From JAWKWH01 sp963669285 (lineage in GTDB: Bacteria; Pseudomonadota; Alphaproteobacteria; Rhizobiales; Rhizobiaceae), in assembly GCA_963669285.2 (NCBI GenBank), contig CAXXSI010000025.1, positions 81,837-145,836 of the forward strand: a stretch of 64,000 nucleotides of DNA, written 5' to 3'. This document shows, in pieces, positions 37,001 through 46,015 of this stretch. Both the position numbers and the translations under genes were made by a program. The stretch's first letter is position 1; every line of letters begins with the position of its first letter. A model generated the notes under the pieces. That model made no database searches. It had not been told where the DNA came from and saw only the letters and a list, made by a program, of their open reading frames with translations.

Positions 37001-38772
37001 CCGAGTACCTCGTCAATTCCGACATGATACAAATCAAGGTGGCGCAGGGCGCCAAACCGGGTGAAGGCGGGCAACTGCCAGGCCACAAGGTCGACGCGAC
37101 GATTGCCAAGGTACGCCACTCGACCCAGGGCGTCGGACTGATCTCGCCGCCGCCGCACCACGATATCTATTCCATCGAGGATCTGGCGCAACTGATCTTC
37201 GACCTCAAGAACGTCAATTCAAGCGCCGATATTTCGGTCAAACTCGTTTCCGAGGTCGGCGTCGGCACGGTCGCTGCCGGCGTTGCCAAGGCACGGGCCG
37301 ACCACATCACCATTTCCGGATTTGACGGCGGCACCGGTGCGTCGCCGCTAACCTCGATCAAGCATGCCGGCAGCCCCTGGGAAATGGGCTTGGCCGAAAC
37401 CCATCAGACACTGGTGTTGAACGGTTTGAGATCGCGCGTCGCGCTGCAGGTCGACGGCGGCTTGCGAACCGGGCGCGATGTCATTGTCGGCGCGCTGCTC
37501 GGAGCCGATGAATTCGGCTTTTCGACCGCGCCGCTGATCGCCGCCGGCTGCATCATGATGCGCAAATGCCATCTCAACACATGCCCGGTCGGCGTCGCCA
37601 CGCAGGATCCGGTGCTGCGCAAGCGCTTCAAGGGCACGCCGGAGCATGTGATCAACTATTTCTTCTTCGTCGCCGAAGAGGTTCGCCAGATGCTCGCCGC
37701 GATGGGCTACCACAGCCTGGACGAAATCATCGGCCAGTCCGACTTGTTGGAAAGTCAGTCGATGATCGACCACTGGAAAGCCAAGGGTTTGGACTTTACC
37801 GGCGTGTTCTATCGGCCGGAGGCACCGGCCGATGCCATCCGCTGGACTGAAACGCAGAACCATCCGATCGACGATATTCTCGATCGCAAACTGATCGCTG
37901 AGGCAGCCCCTGCCCTGGAATCCAAGCACGCGGTGACCATCGACATGCCGATCAGGAATGTGGACAGGTCGGCCGGCGCCATGCTCTCAGGGGAAATCGC
38001 CAAACGGTTTGGTCACAAGGGCCTGCGTGACGATACCATCATCGTCAATCTGGAAGGGACCGCCGGACAGTCGTTCGGTGCTTTCCTTGCCCACGGCATC
38101 ACGTTCAACCTCGCAGGCGACGGCAACGACTATGTCGGCAAGGGCCTTTGCGGAGGTCGAATCGTCATCCGTCCGCCGGAAACCTCCACCATCGTCGCTG
38201 CCGAATCCATCATCGTCGGAAACACGGTTCTCTACGGAGCGATTGAAGGTGAATGCTACTTTTCCGGCGTCGCCGGTGAGCGGTTTGCGGTGCGCAATTC
38301 AGGCGCTGTCGCCGTTGTCGAGGGTGTCGGCGATCACGGCTGCGAATACATGACCGGCGGTGTCGTCGTCGTCATCGGTCAGACGGGCCGCAACTTTGCC
38401 GCGGGAATGTCGGGCGGAATTGCCTATGTGCTCGACGAAGGCGGTGATTTTGCCGAGCGTTGCAACATGGCAATGGTCGAGCTTGAGCCGGTACCGGAGG
38501 AAGATGACCTGCTTGAAAAACTCCACCATCACGGCGGCGATCTTGATCACAAGGGTCGGGTCGACGTGCTGGACAACATGACCAGCCATGACGAAGAGCG
38601 GCTTTATCAGCTGATATCCAACCACTCGCACTATACCGGCTCGGTCAGGGCGAAAGACATCCTCGACAATTGGTCCGACTATCGGCCGAAGTTCAGGAAA
38701 GTCATGCCGGTCGAGTACCGTCGTGCGCTGCAGGAAATGGAAGACATGCGACTCGGCGTGGCAGCGGAGTAA
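34081..38772 (+). CDS. gltB: Glutamate synthase (NADPH), large subunit
   Basis: This is a 1563-residue GltB. After a propeptide of 35 residues, the glutaminase nucleophile is Cys36 in NEHDACGVGF. The order is class II amidotransferase (36-430), central domain, FMN-binding synthase domain (ARADHITISGFDGGTGASP) with the 3Fe-4S cysteines in CIMMRKCHLNTCPVG, and the C-terminal beta-helix (GDGNDYVGKGLCGGRI). It makes two glutamates from glutamine and 2-oxoglutarate with GltD. GGAGG lies 8 bases before the start. A UPF0145 gene starts 5 bases after the stop, before gltD. Confidence 0.96.
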   Translation: MGERKLFPTDAATSVPGSALPDAQGLYNPANEHDACGVGFIAHMRGERSHNIIENGLSMLENLTHRGAVGADPLMGDGAGMLVQIPDRFFREEMAENGIELPQAGLYAVGHIFMPQDKTLRDNLEQIITDVVAAEGQQLLGFRDVPVDNSSLSKAPEIAASEPIHRQVFIGRGEGIENDNDFERRLYILRKVISNRVHQETEGRDNGFYIVSLSSRTIVYKGMFLAYQVHKYFKDLSDPRFESALALVHQRFSTNTFPSWKLAHPYRMVAHNGEINTLRGNVNWMAARQASVDSELFGNDISKLWPISYEGQSDTACFDNALEFLWQGGYSLAHAMMMLIPEAWAGNKLMDENRKAFYEYHAALMEPWDGPAAVVFTDGRQIGATLDRNGLRPARYLVTEDDCVIAASEAGVIDIDESTIKSKWRLQPGRMLLIDLEQGRIISDEEIKEEIATKHPYREWLANTQLILEDLAPVEPRALRRDVSLLNRQQAFGYTQEDTKILMSPMATTGQESLGSMGTDTPISAMSDKSKLLYTYFKQNFAQVTNPPIDPIREELVMSLVSFIGPRPNIFDLVGSSRRKRLEVRQPILTNGDLEKIRSIGHTEDRFDTKTIDITYSAAEGAAGLIGAVSRLCERAEAAVAGGYNIIILSDRQIGPDRIAIPALLATAAVHHHLIRKGLRTAVGLVVESGEPREVHHFACLAGYGAEAINPYLAFDTLLDMHARKAFPPEVDAGEIVERYIKSIGKGILKVMSKMGISTYQSYCGAQIFDAVGLTTDFVKEFFFGTATTIEGVGMNEVAEETYRRHTKAFCGDPVLKNALEVGGEYMYRVRGESHIWSPDAVASLQHAVRTESWKTFKDFSDQVDADATSAQTIRGLFDIKLAADAGRKPVELSEVEPASEIVKRFSTGAMSFGSISREAHTTLAKAMNQIGGKSNTGEGGEEPDRYMPLLDGSANPERSAIKQVASGRFGVTTEYLVNSDMIQIKVAQGAKPGEGGQLPGHKVDATIAKVRHSTQGVGLISPPPHHDIYSIEDLAQLIFDLKNVNSSADISVKLVSEVGVGTVAAGVAKARADHITISGFDGGTGASPLTSIKHAGSPWEMGLAETHQTLVLNGLRSRVALQVDGGLRTGRDVIVGALLGADEFGFSTAPLIAAGCIMMRKCHLNTCPVGVATQDPVLRKRFKGTPEHVINYFFFVAEEVRQMLAAMGYHSLDEIIGQSDLLESQSMIDHWKAKGLDFTGVFYRPEAPADAIRWTETQNHPIDDILDRKLIAEAAPALESKHAVTIDMPIRNVDRSAGAMLSGEIAKRFGHKGLRDDTIIVNLEGTAGQSFGAFLAHGITFNLAGDGNDYVGKGLCGGRIVIRPPETSTIVAAESIIVGNTVLYGAIEGECYFSGVAGERFAVRNSGAVAVVEGVGDHGCEYMTGGVVVVIGQTGRNFAAGMSGGIAYVLDEGGDFAERCNMAMVELEPVPEEDDLLEKLHHHGGDLDHKGRVDVLDNMTSHDEERLYQLISNHSHYTGSVRAKDILDNWSDYRPKFRKVMPVEYRRALQEMEDMRLGVAAE

Positions 38773-38777
38773 GACTG

Positions 38778-39104
38778 ATGATCGTTACAACCACAAACAG
38801 CCTCGATGGCCATGAGATCACCAAATATATGGGTGTGGTCACCGGTGAGGCGATTTTGGGTACCAACATCTTCCGCGATATCTTCGCCGGTATTCGCGAC
38901 ATAGTCGGCGGGCGCTCCGAGTCATACGAACAAGTCCTACGCGAGGCGCGCGAGACCGCGCTCCAGGAATTGAAGGACGAGGCGCAGCAACTCGGTGCCA
39001 ACGCAGTTGTCGGCGTGGACATCGACTATGAGAACATCTCGACCGGTTCAAGCGGTTCGATGCTGATGGTATCGGCGTCGGGAACCGCGGTTTTGGTTCG
39101 GTAA
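38778..39104 (+). CDS. UPF0145/YbjQ-family protein between gltB and gltD
   Basis: This 108-residue protein is a single YbjQ domain, starting IVTTTNSLDGHEITKYMGVV and ending MVSASGTAVLV, with GANAVVGVDIDYEN as the central signature. The family is annotated as heavy-metal-binding-like on structural grounds; E. coli YbjQ forms pentamers of unknown role. It is 5 bases after gltB and 13 bases before gltD, so it is certainly in the glutamate-synthase transcript. GGAG 8 bases upstream fixes the start at 38778. The codon use looks like that of its neighbours. Confidence 0.85.
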   Translation: MIVTTTNSLDGHEITKYMGVVTGEAILGTNIFRDIFAGIRDIVGGRSESYEQVLREARETALQELKDEAQQLGANAVVGVDIDYENISTGSSGSMLMVSASGTAVLVR

Positions 39105-39117
39105 TCAGGGAACACCA

Positions 39118-40572
39118 ATGGGCAAGGTTACTGGATTTTTGGAAATCGACCGGCAGGTGCACAAGTATCAGCCGGCGTCCGACAGAATCAGGCACTATAG
39201 GGAATTCACCCTGCCGATGTCCGATTCTGAGGTCATCAAGCAGGCGGCGCGCTGTATGGATTGCGGTGTGCCCTACTGTCACGGACCCATGGGCTGTCCG
39301 GTGCACAACCAGATCCCCGACTGGAACGACTTGGTCTATGCCGGTGACTGGGACAACGCCATCCGAAACCTACATTCAACCAACAATTTTCCCGAGTGGA
39401 CCGGTCGTATCTGCCCGGCACCCTGTGAAGAAGCCTGCACCTTGAACCTCGAAGACGTGCCGGTCTCGATTAAGACCATCGAGCAGACCATCGCGGATCG
39501 AGCTTATGAAACCGGCCACATACGCCCCTACCCGCCCGAGAAGAAGACCGGCAAGACGGTTGCGATAATCGGCTCGGGACCGGCAGGCATGGCCGCGGCC
39601 CAACAGCTTGGGCGCGCCGGCCATGATGTGCACGTGTTCGAGCGCGAAAGCCGGCCGGGCGGGCTGATGCGCTATGGCATCCCAGACTTTAAAATCGAGA
39701 AACACCATATCGACCGGCGCGTCGTGCAGATGAATGGCGAAGGCGTGACTTTTCACTGCGGAGTAAATATCGGTGTCGACAAGACCGCTGCCGCCTTGTT
39801 GGATGAGCATGACGCAGTGCTTTATTGCGGCGGCTCGGAAAAGCCCCGTCCTGCCGGCGTACCGGGCACCGATCTTGGCGGTGTGCACGACGCAATGCCC
39901 TATCTGGTGCAACAGAACAAGCGCATCGGCGGCGAAGACATTCATTCGGTCGCCTGGCCGTCAGAGCCGATATCTGCGGCAGGCAAGCACGTGATCGTCG
40001 TTGGCGGCGGAGACACGGCCTCCGATTGTGTCGGCACCGCGTTTCGACAGGGCGCGGTGAAGGTCACGCAGCTTGACATTCGCCCCGAGCCGCCGGTTCG
40101 CGAAGACAAGCTGACCGTGTGGCCGTACTGGGCAACCAAGATGCGTACTTCGTCGTCACAGGCCGAGGGCGCCAATCGCGAGTTCCAGATCGCCACACTG
40201 GAGTTTATCGGCGAGGATGGTCATCTGACCGGGGTCAAGTGTTGTCATGTCGATGACAAGCGCAAACCCGTGGAAGGCACCGAGTTTCTTATCCGTGCAG
40301 ACCTGGCTTTCATCGCCATAGGTTTTCACGGTGTAATGGAAAGCGGGGTTTTGAGTGAGCTTGGCGACGGATTGAAAACAACCGTCGACCATCGCAACTC
40401 GACCAATGTCGACGCCAATGAAACCGACTACCACACTAACATCGACCGGCTGTATGCAGCCGGTGACGTGCGTCGCGGCCAATCGCTGGTCGTGTGGGCA
40501 ATTCGCGAGGGCAGACAGGCGGCGGCGGCTATCGACGAAGACCTCATGGGATCGACCGTGCTACCGCGATAG
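39118..40572 (+). CDS. gltD: Glutamate synthase (NADPH), small subunit
   Basis: This is a 484-residue GltD. The N-terminus has the Fe-S cysteines CMDCGVPYC, GCPVHNQIP and CPAPCEEAC. Then come the FAD fold IGSGPAGMAAAQQLG with FERESRPGGLMRYGIP, the NADPH fold VVGGGDTASDCVGT and the closing GDVRRGQSLVVWAIREG. It oxidises NADPH and passes electrons through its [4Fe-4S] clusters to GltB. AGGGA six bases upstream supports the start. It ends the operon; the next gene is convergent after 20 bases. Confidence 0.96.
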   Translation: MGKVTGFLEIDRQVHKYQPASDRIRHYREFTLPMSDSEVIKQAARCMDCGVPYCHGPMGCPVHNQIPDWNDLVYAGDWDNAIRNLHSTNNFPEWTGRICPAPCEEACTLNLEDVPVSIKTIEQTIADRAYETGHIRPYPPEKKTGKTVAIIGSGPAGMAAAQQLGRAGHDVHVFERESRPGGLMRYGIPDFKIEKHHIDRRVVQMNGEGVTFHCGVNIGVDKTAAALLDEHDAVLYCGGSEKPRPAGVPGTDLGGVHDAMPYLVQQNKRIGGEDIHSVAWPSEPISAAGKHVIVVGGGDTASDCVGTAFRQGAVKVTQLDIRPEPPVREDKLTVWPYWATKMRTSSSQAEGANREFQIATLEFIGEDGHLTGVKCCHVDDKRKPVEGTEFLIRADLAFIAIGFHGVMESGVLSELGDGLKTTVDHRNSTNVDANETDYHTNIDRLYAAGDVRRGQSLVVWAIREGRQAAAAIDEDLMGSTVLPR

Positions 40573-40592
40573 GTCCTTGCGACTTCGTATTG

Positions 40593-41786
40593 TTACGGCT
40601 TTGTCGATCCCGTTTTTTCGCCATCCGGTGCGGCGTCGGGTTTCCGTTTCCACCTGAAATCATCCGCGCGGCCCGGCTTTGCGGGCCCGGCAACGCCTTC
40701 GATTGTCAGTTTGCGCGCCGGCGTTGGTGCCACCACCTCCGTTTCAACATTGACCGTCGCGCCAAGCAGTTCCGCACCGCCATCAAGCTCGGGATCGTCG
40801 AATGCGATCGGCGCAATGCGGTCAATCGTGGGCGAGTTCAGCGGGTCGAGCCGCAGTTGGGGAAGATTTTCAGGTCCTAATTCGCCCAGATCCGGCGCAA
40901 CTGCATCGCCAAGGATCTTCCGTAGCGGCTTTTCGGTGTAAAACGCGATCTTGCGGCGTCCGGCGCGCGTTACGTTGATACCATCGGAGGAACGCAGCCG
41001 CGCGGGTTGACCGTTGAGGTCCGGACCGGAAGTCACATAGGCTCCGTTCTCGTCAACGAATCCATCCCAAATGTCGACAAATGCCCCTTCAACGCCGGTT
41101 GCCGCCCGCCGGTAGACATCATTGAAGGTCACCATATCCGACGACATGCTCGACTTTTTGAACGACGGCACTCCCACCCACACAAGTGGAATGTTGCGAC
41201 CGGAAACTATGTCGGCCAATTCAGCGGCCCGTTTTTCATATTCCTTGCGCCATTCATCGGACCGACGTTTGAGCCGCGGCGAGGTTGTGCGAAAATCCTG
41301 CCGATCGTTGGCGCCGATCATCAATACCACGACGCTCGGCTTTTCGGTGTCCAGTATGACCGGCAATTCGACCCGCCAATTGTAGTAGTCGTCGCGCACA
41401 ATTCCCGACGATCCATTGGATCGCACCATGATACGAACACCCGGCGATTGCGCAAACGCGGTTTCCAAACCCTCACCAAGCCCGCCGGCAAGAAAGTCGC
41501 CGACCACAAGAACAACACGCGCATTATCCAGCTTGTTCGGCACTTCCGGGGCCGATGCCAACCGGCGCGAACCACCTGATTTTCGCCGCTTCACCTTGGT
41601 CCGGCGGGAAGTATCACGCTTGATGCGGCTTGCCTTGTTGTTCCTTTTGAACAGACGCTCAAACAGATTGCCCGATTCCTGCGCCATTGCCGGCGAATAC
41701 CCCAATTGCGGAACCGCCAAAGCGAAGCCGGCGATGAGGCAAATCAGCCGCAATAACCTCCCATACGATGATCTGGATCTGTCCAT
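40593..41786 (-). CDS. DUF459 SGNH-like envelope protein lacking catalytic residues
   Basis: This 397-residue exported protein has a signal ending SPAMAQE, a basic Lys/Arg-rich stretch (about 46-74), and a DUF459 SGNH-type fold. Block I reads VVGDFLAGGL, with Phe where GDSL enzymes have the nucleophile Ser. Block III (MIGANDRQ) is kept. Block V reads SSDGINVTRAG, with Asn where the catalytic His would be. Hydrolase activity is therefore doubtful. A Pro-rich tail follows. It lies 5 bases after the lytic transglycosylase gene, suggesting a role in cell-wall remodelling. Confidence 0.78.
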   Translation of the reverse strand: MDRSRSSYGRLLRLICLIAGFALAVPQLGYSPAMAQESGNLFERLFKRNNKASRIKRDTSRRTKVKRRKSGGSRRLASAPEVPNKLDNARVVLVVGDFLAGGLGEGLETAFAQSPGVRIMVRSNGSSGIVRDDYYNWRVELPVILDTEKPSVVVLMIGANDRQDFRTTSPRLKRRSDEWRKEYEKRAAELADIVSGRNIPLVWVGVPSFKKSSMSSDMVTFNDVYRRAATGVEGAFVDIWDGFVDENGAYVTSGPDLNGQPARLRSSDGINVTRAGRRKIAFYTEKPLRKILGDAVAPDLGELGPENLPQLRLDPLNSPTIDRIAPIAFDDPELDGGAELLGATVNVETEVVAPTPARKLTIEGVAGPAKPGRADDFRWKRKPDAAPDGEKTGSTKP

Positions 41787-41791
41787 TCAAA

Positions 41792-43018
41792 CTACTTTTT
41801 CTTGATCGCGGTCAGCACTTCTTTGCTCGGATGGCCGGTCTGTTTCATCCCCGCCCTTGCCTGGAAGGACATGATCGCTTTGCGCGATCCGGAGCCGATC
41901 TTGCCATCGATCTTCCCATCGTAATAGCCCAATGCCAGAAGATGTTTCTGCAATTCCTGCTTTTCATCAAAAGACAACTTCGTAAATGGCCTGCTCCAGT
42001 CCTTGGCAAGGCCGCCGTAACCGGCAATTTGATCTGCAAGCAGACCAACCGCCAGTGCATATTTGTCGGCATTGTTGTAGCGCTTCAGGACAAAAAAGTT
42101 CTTTGTGACCAAAAATGCCGGCCCTGAGCGGCCTTGCAACACTTTCAAAACCGCATTGTCGCCGCCGCGCGGAAAGGCTTTGCCATTGGCTCGCTTGACG
42201 CCCAGCGCCTTCCACCTTGAGATTTTCAGCGATCCCCCGGGAAACTTGCGTCCCGATGGCAGTGTGACCTCATATCCCCAGGTCTTGCCCGAGCGCCAAC
42301 CGTTTTTGCGCAGCAGATTGGCGGCCGTCGCCAAGGCATCGGGTATGGAGTTCCAGATGTCGCGGCGCCCGTCTCCGTCCATATCGACCGCGTAGGCCTG
42401 ATAACTGGTGGGAATGAACTGCGTATGTCCCATCGCTCCGGCCCACGATCCCTCAAGGTGGCGCTCGGTGATATCGCCCCTCTGCAGGATTTTCAGTGCT
42501 GCAATCAATTGCTGGCGGGCGAATTTCCGCCGCCGCCTGTCGGCATAGGCCAGCGTCGCCAGCGACCGCACAACGCTGCGCATCACCTTGTCGTTTTTGA
42601 GAATCTCGCCATAGTTCGTTTCCATCGACCAGATAGCCAGCAGAATATAACGGCTGACACCGAACTTTTTCTCGATTCTTGCGAGGTCGGACTTCCACTT
42701 GCGCGCCATCTTGCGCCCGTTGGCGACGGAATCCTCGTGCACCCGGTTGTCAAAATACTGCCATACCGGCGCTCGGAATTCGGGCTGGTAGCGGGCTTTC
42801 TCCAGCACTTCCGGGTCCGGCGCGGTAACGCCCTTGAAGGCTCGATTGAACGTCGATTTCTTGATCCCGGCTTTTGCGGCTGTCGCCCGAAAGCTCGACA
42901 CCCATTTCTGGAATCCGGCATCTGCGTGAGCCGGTGCGCTTGCCAGCATCACCAGAAATGCGAAAGACAAGATCAATTGAAGTGCTTTCTTCAATTCAGA
43001 CTGCGGCGTTTTGGACAT
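41792..43018 (-). CDS. MltB-family lytic murein transglycosylase
   Basis: This 408-residue periplasmic enzyme has a signal ending PAHADAGF and the SLT catalytic block LLAIWSMETNYGEIL, whose Glu is the acid. The MltB pattern continues with SWAGAMGHTQFIPTSYQAYAVDMDGDG. A C-terminal PG_binding_1 domain follows (LQKHLLALGYYDGKIDGKIG ... SFQARAGMKQTG). It cleaves peptidoglycan glycan strands to anhydro-muropeptides. GGAG precedes the start by about 8 bases. The SGNH-like gene follows in the same transcript; galU is divergent. Confidence 0.9.
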   Translation of the reverse strand: MSKTPQSELKKALQLILSFAFLVMLASAPAHADAGFQKWVSSFRATAAKAGIKKSTFNRAFKGVTAPDPEVLEKARYQPEFRAPVWQYFDNRVHEDSVANGRKMARKWKSDLARIEKKFGVSRYILLAIWSMETNYGEILKNDKVMRSVVRSLATLAYADRRRRKFARQQLIAALKILQRGDITERHLEGSWAGAMGHTQFIPTSYQAYAVDMDGDGRRDIWNSIPDALATAANLLRKNGWRSGKTWGYEVTLPSGRKFPGGSLKISRWKALGVKRANGKAFPRGGDNAVLKVLQGRSGPAFLVTKNFFVLKRYNNADKYALAVGLLADQIAGYGGLAKDWSRPFTKLSFDEKQELQKHLLALGYYDGKIDGKIGSGSRKAIMSFQARAGMKQTGHPSKEVLTAIKKK

Positions 43019-43206
43019 CGATATCTCCGTCGTGGCATTTGCGGGGATTTTTACCGAATGCCGTTAGGATTTGGTTTACCATGGTTGGCAATTTCGCCGC
43101 TATAAGTCGGTTATCGCGTACTCTCACCGCCATTCAAGGTGACCGATTCAGTAGTTATCAATTCCGGCGTGAAAATGTCGAAGCGGGACACTGGGATTTT
43201 CGATCA

Positions 43207-44085
43207 ATGAGTAAAATTCGCAAAGCGGTATTTCCGGTCGCGGGGCTTGGCACGAGATTCCTACCGGCCACCAAAGCACTTCCCAAGGAAATGCTGACGG
43301 TTTTGGATCGACCGGTGATCCAATATGTCGTTGATGAAGCCCGCGAAGCCGGCATCGAGCATTTCATTTTTGTGACCGGTCGCAACAAGGCCGCGATCGA
43401 AGACCACTTCGATATCCAGTTTGAACTCTATGAAACCCTAGAAAAACGCGGAAAGACTGCCGAATTGCAGAGCCTGAAAGAGCTGCAGCCCCTACCTGGG
43501 CAAACCAGCTTTACACGCCAGCAGGAACCCCTCGGTCTTGGACACGCAGTGTGGTGCGCGCGCGAACTGGTCGGTGATGAACCGTTCGCCCTTTTGTTGC
43601 CGGACATGATCATGCCTCCCGAACATAATTGCACCCAAGCGATGGTCGATCTGTATGCGCGGACCGGCAACAATATTGTTGCAGTCGAAGCCTGCGATCC
43701 CGCCGAAACGCACCGCTATGGCATTGTCGGAAAGGGTGCAGACACACATACCGGATTTGAAATCACCGAAATGGTCGAAAAGCCGGCGCATGGCACCGCG
43801 CCGTCAAATCTGTTCATAAACGGACGCTATATTCTACAACCCGATATCTTTGAGCATCTTGCGCGCCACGAACGTGGCGCCGGCAACGAAATCCAGCTCA
43901 CGGACGCAATGCTGGCGCTCAGCCAGGATCAGCCTTTCTACGGCTATCACTATCAGGGGCACACATTTGATTGCGGAACCCCGGCGGGCTTTGTCGAGGC
44001 GAATCTGGCCTTCGCCATGGAGAATTCCAACGTCCGGGAAACTATTCTCCCGGTAATGCGTGCCCATCTCGCCAAGTATGATTGA
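43207..44085 (+). CDS. galU: UTP-glucose-1-phosphate uridylyltransferase
   Basis: This 292-residue nucleotidyltransferase has the nucleotide-binding start PVAGLGTRFLPATKALPKEM, the catalytic Asp in LLLPDMIMP, the Lys in EITEMVEKP, and the late block GHTFDCGTPAGFVEAN, all typical of GalU. It makes UDP-glucose for exopolysaccharide and envelope glycans. I use ATG 43207 where the family begins; the longer upstream frame overlaps the divergent transglycosylase gene. It ends 5 bases from the convergent barrel gene. Confidence 0.93.
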   Translation: MSKIRKAVFPVAGLGTRFLPATKALPKEMLTVLDRPVIQYVVDEAREAGIEHFIFVTGRNKAAIEDHFDIQFELYETLEKRGKTAELQSLKELQPLPGQTSFTRQQEPLGLGHAVWCARELVGDEPFALLLPDMIMPPEHNCTQAMVDLYARTGNNIVAVEACDPAETHRYGIVGKGADTHTGFEITEMVEKPAHGTAPSNLFINGRYILQPDIFEHLARHERGAGNEIQLTDAMLALSQDQPFYGYHYQGHTFDCGTPAGFVEANLAFAMENSNVRETILPVMRAHLAKYD

Positions 44086-44090
44086 TAGAC

Positions 44091-45839
44091 CTATCTGCGC
44101 AATCTGACACCGAGGAAGGCGCTCAACGTCTCGGCATCCCGGCCGGCGACATTGGAACTGACGTTTTCATAGCCGGCCCGCCCGGTGATCCCGAAATTGC
44201 GGTTAAGCCACCACGTCAGCCCGGCCTCTATGTCGATGATCAGGTCCTGACCGTTCGAACCCTTGAATTCGCGGAATCCGAAACCTGCGGCCAGATTTCC
44301 GGTCAGATTGGCCCGTATCTGGCGTTCGATGCCCAAATCCACATCGTACAGGATTGATCCCGAACTACCGGCCTGAGTGGTTGTTTCAATCGTGGTTGCA
44401 GCATCGAGATTAACCGTGGTTCCACGCATCGGAGACCACGCAAGCGACGCCAGCGCGCTGACACCCTCCACAGCGACGAGGCGGGTGTCGTCGGGCTTCT
44501 CGCTGATCCAGCCAGCGGCGAATTCACCGGTTAGCTTGTCGCCAAGATTGAGTTCGACACCGGCCCTGACAGCGTAGCGGTCCGCAGAACGGGCAAATCC
44601 GGCGGTATCGGTCCTCAGGTCGTAGGTCCGCCTGCCGATTTCCGCTTCGATAAATGGCACCAGCGCCGGCGAAACTTCATAGCCGGTACGCAACGTCAGC
44701 GTCGCAAGTGTCGTGTTTCGTTCCTTTTGTGACAACACACCGCCACCACCGAGGTCGGCATCCTCGTAGATCTGCCGCTCAACCCGTCCGTTGGCTGCCA
44801 CGCGCAACTTGCCTTCCGTTCGCGCCACGCCGAGCGTGCCGACGAGTGTGTGGCTAAGCGGTTGAGACACGGCCCCCGGGATAACCACCGCCGACGCTGC
44901 AGTTTCCGGCGTTACCTGGTAGTCTGCGCCGGCACTCACTGCAAATCCGTCAGCGAGATCTAGTCGCAGTAGTGCATTGGCGCCCCCGGAAATCTCCGAA
45001 ACATCGGCACCCGACAGGGTTTGTCTGAATGTGCCGAAGGCGCCGAATTGAAACGCATGGCGGGACCAGTCGGATTCCCCGTTGAGCCGCAATGTTGTTT
45101 CGGAAAGAACCGCTTCTCCACCGCCGGCGCTGGAATCAGCGTTGGACGACCATGACAGCCCCTGTTCCAGTTCCGGAAGCAGCACAAAAGTGCCTATCCG
45201 AATTCCCAGGGGTGCATACGGATCGTCATCATCGCCGCTATCAAGTCCCTCGATCGCACCGGTTCGCTCGGCGGTCGGCTCGGCGGCGGCATTACGTTCC
45301 TCGTCCAGGGCATCTATACGGTCGGCGCGCACGGTACCGGTCAACGTATCGTCAAGTCGATCGCGCGGTTCGGTCTGCCGGTCCTCACGTTCAGCCTCAA
45401 TCCGCTGGCGCGTTGTCACAACCTCATCATCGCCGGTGTCGGTCGCGGCGGTTCGGCGACGCGGTCGATTGCTCGTCGGCGGCTCGTTTGCAAACGGATC
45501 GTCACGATTGAGATCGAAAATGCTGGCGGCCTCTCCGTCCCGTCGGCGTTGGTCGTCGCCAACCTCCGCTCCGTCGTTTACGGGCTCATAGTCCGGCGCC
45601 TGAAAGCCGGTCTCCTGTTCTTCCGGAACTTCGCGACGTTGCAGCGCAGTCGGGCGTTCCGGCAACTCCTCCCGGCCGATAAGGGTCCGGTTTATTTCGT
45701 CTTCGTTGACACCGCCTCGCAGCCCAGTCATCTCCTGGGCAATCACCTGATGGCCAGGCAACATTATCCCCGACACCGCCACAGCGGTGGTCAAATGTCT
45801 CCAAATCCTTGTTTTTGCGGGGAAAAAGGAGATCGCCAT
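44091..45839 (-). CDS. Outer-membrane beta-barrel protein with acidic N-terminal region
   Basis: The protein is 582 residues from ATG 45839, or 587 from ATG 45854; neither site has an ideal ribosome-binding site. After a signal ending HQVIAQ comes a charged, low-complexity stretch of about 170 residues rich in Asp, Glu and Arg. Then follow about 360 residues of alternating amphipathic strands ending SAFLGVRLRR, as in outer-membrane porin-like barrels. It resembles outer-membrane proteins found near exopolysaccharide genes in rhizobia; next to galU, a surface-glycan role is possible but unproven. Confidence 0.7.
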   Translation of the reverse strand: MAISFFPAKTRIWRHLTTAVAVSGIMLPGHQVIAQEMTGLRGGVNEDEINRTLIGREELPERPTALQRREVPEEQETGFQAPDYEPVNDGAEVGDDQRRRDGEAASIFDLNRDDPFANEPPTSNRPRRRTAATDTGDDEVVTTRQRIEAEREDRQTEPRDRLDDTLTGTVRADRIDALDEERNAAAEPTAERTGAIEGLDSGDDDDPYAPLGIRIGTFVLLPELEQGLSWSSNADSSAGGGEAVLSETTLRLNGESDWSRHAFQFGAFGTFRQTLSGADVSEISGGANALLRLDLADGFAVSAGADYQVTPETAASAVVIPGAVSQPLSHTLVGTLGVARTEGKLRVAANGRVERQIYEDADLGGGGVLSQKERNTTLATLTLRTGYEVSPALVPFIEAEIGRRTYDLRTDTAGFARSADRYAVRAGVELNLGDKLTGEFAAGWISEKPDDTRLVAVEGVSALASLAWSPMRGTTVNLDAATTIETTTQAGSSGSILYDVDLGIERQIRANLTGNLAAGFGFREFKGSNGQDLIIDIEAGLTWWLNRNFGITGRAGYENVSSNVAGRDAETLSAFLGVRLRR

Positions 45840-46015
45840 CAACTCCGGAACCATGCGGGCAAACGCCCATGAAAATCTTTACCGAACCGTAAACATTGAT
45901 GGTTAACGCTTTGTTGAGGCTATGCTGGTGCAGCTTGTTTTGAATGTGCGAATTTTCAAGGTTGGACTCCGGCTCGGTTAAGCGCTAAGCGCATCTTCCG
46001 ATGCTTGGAAAAGCC

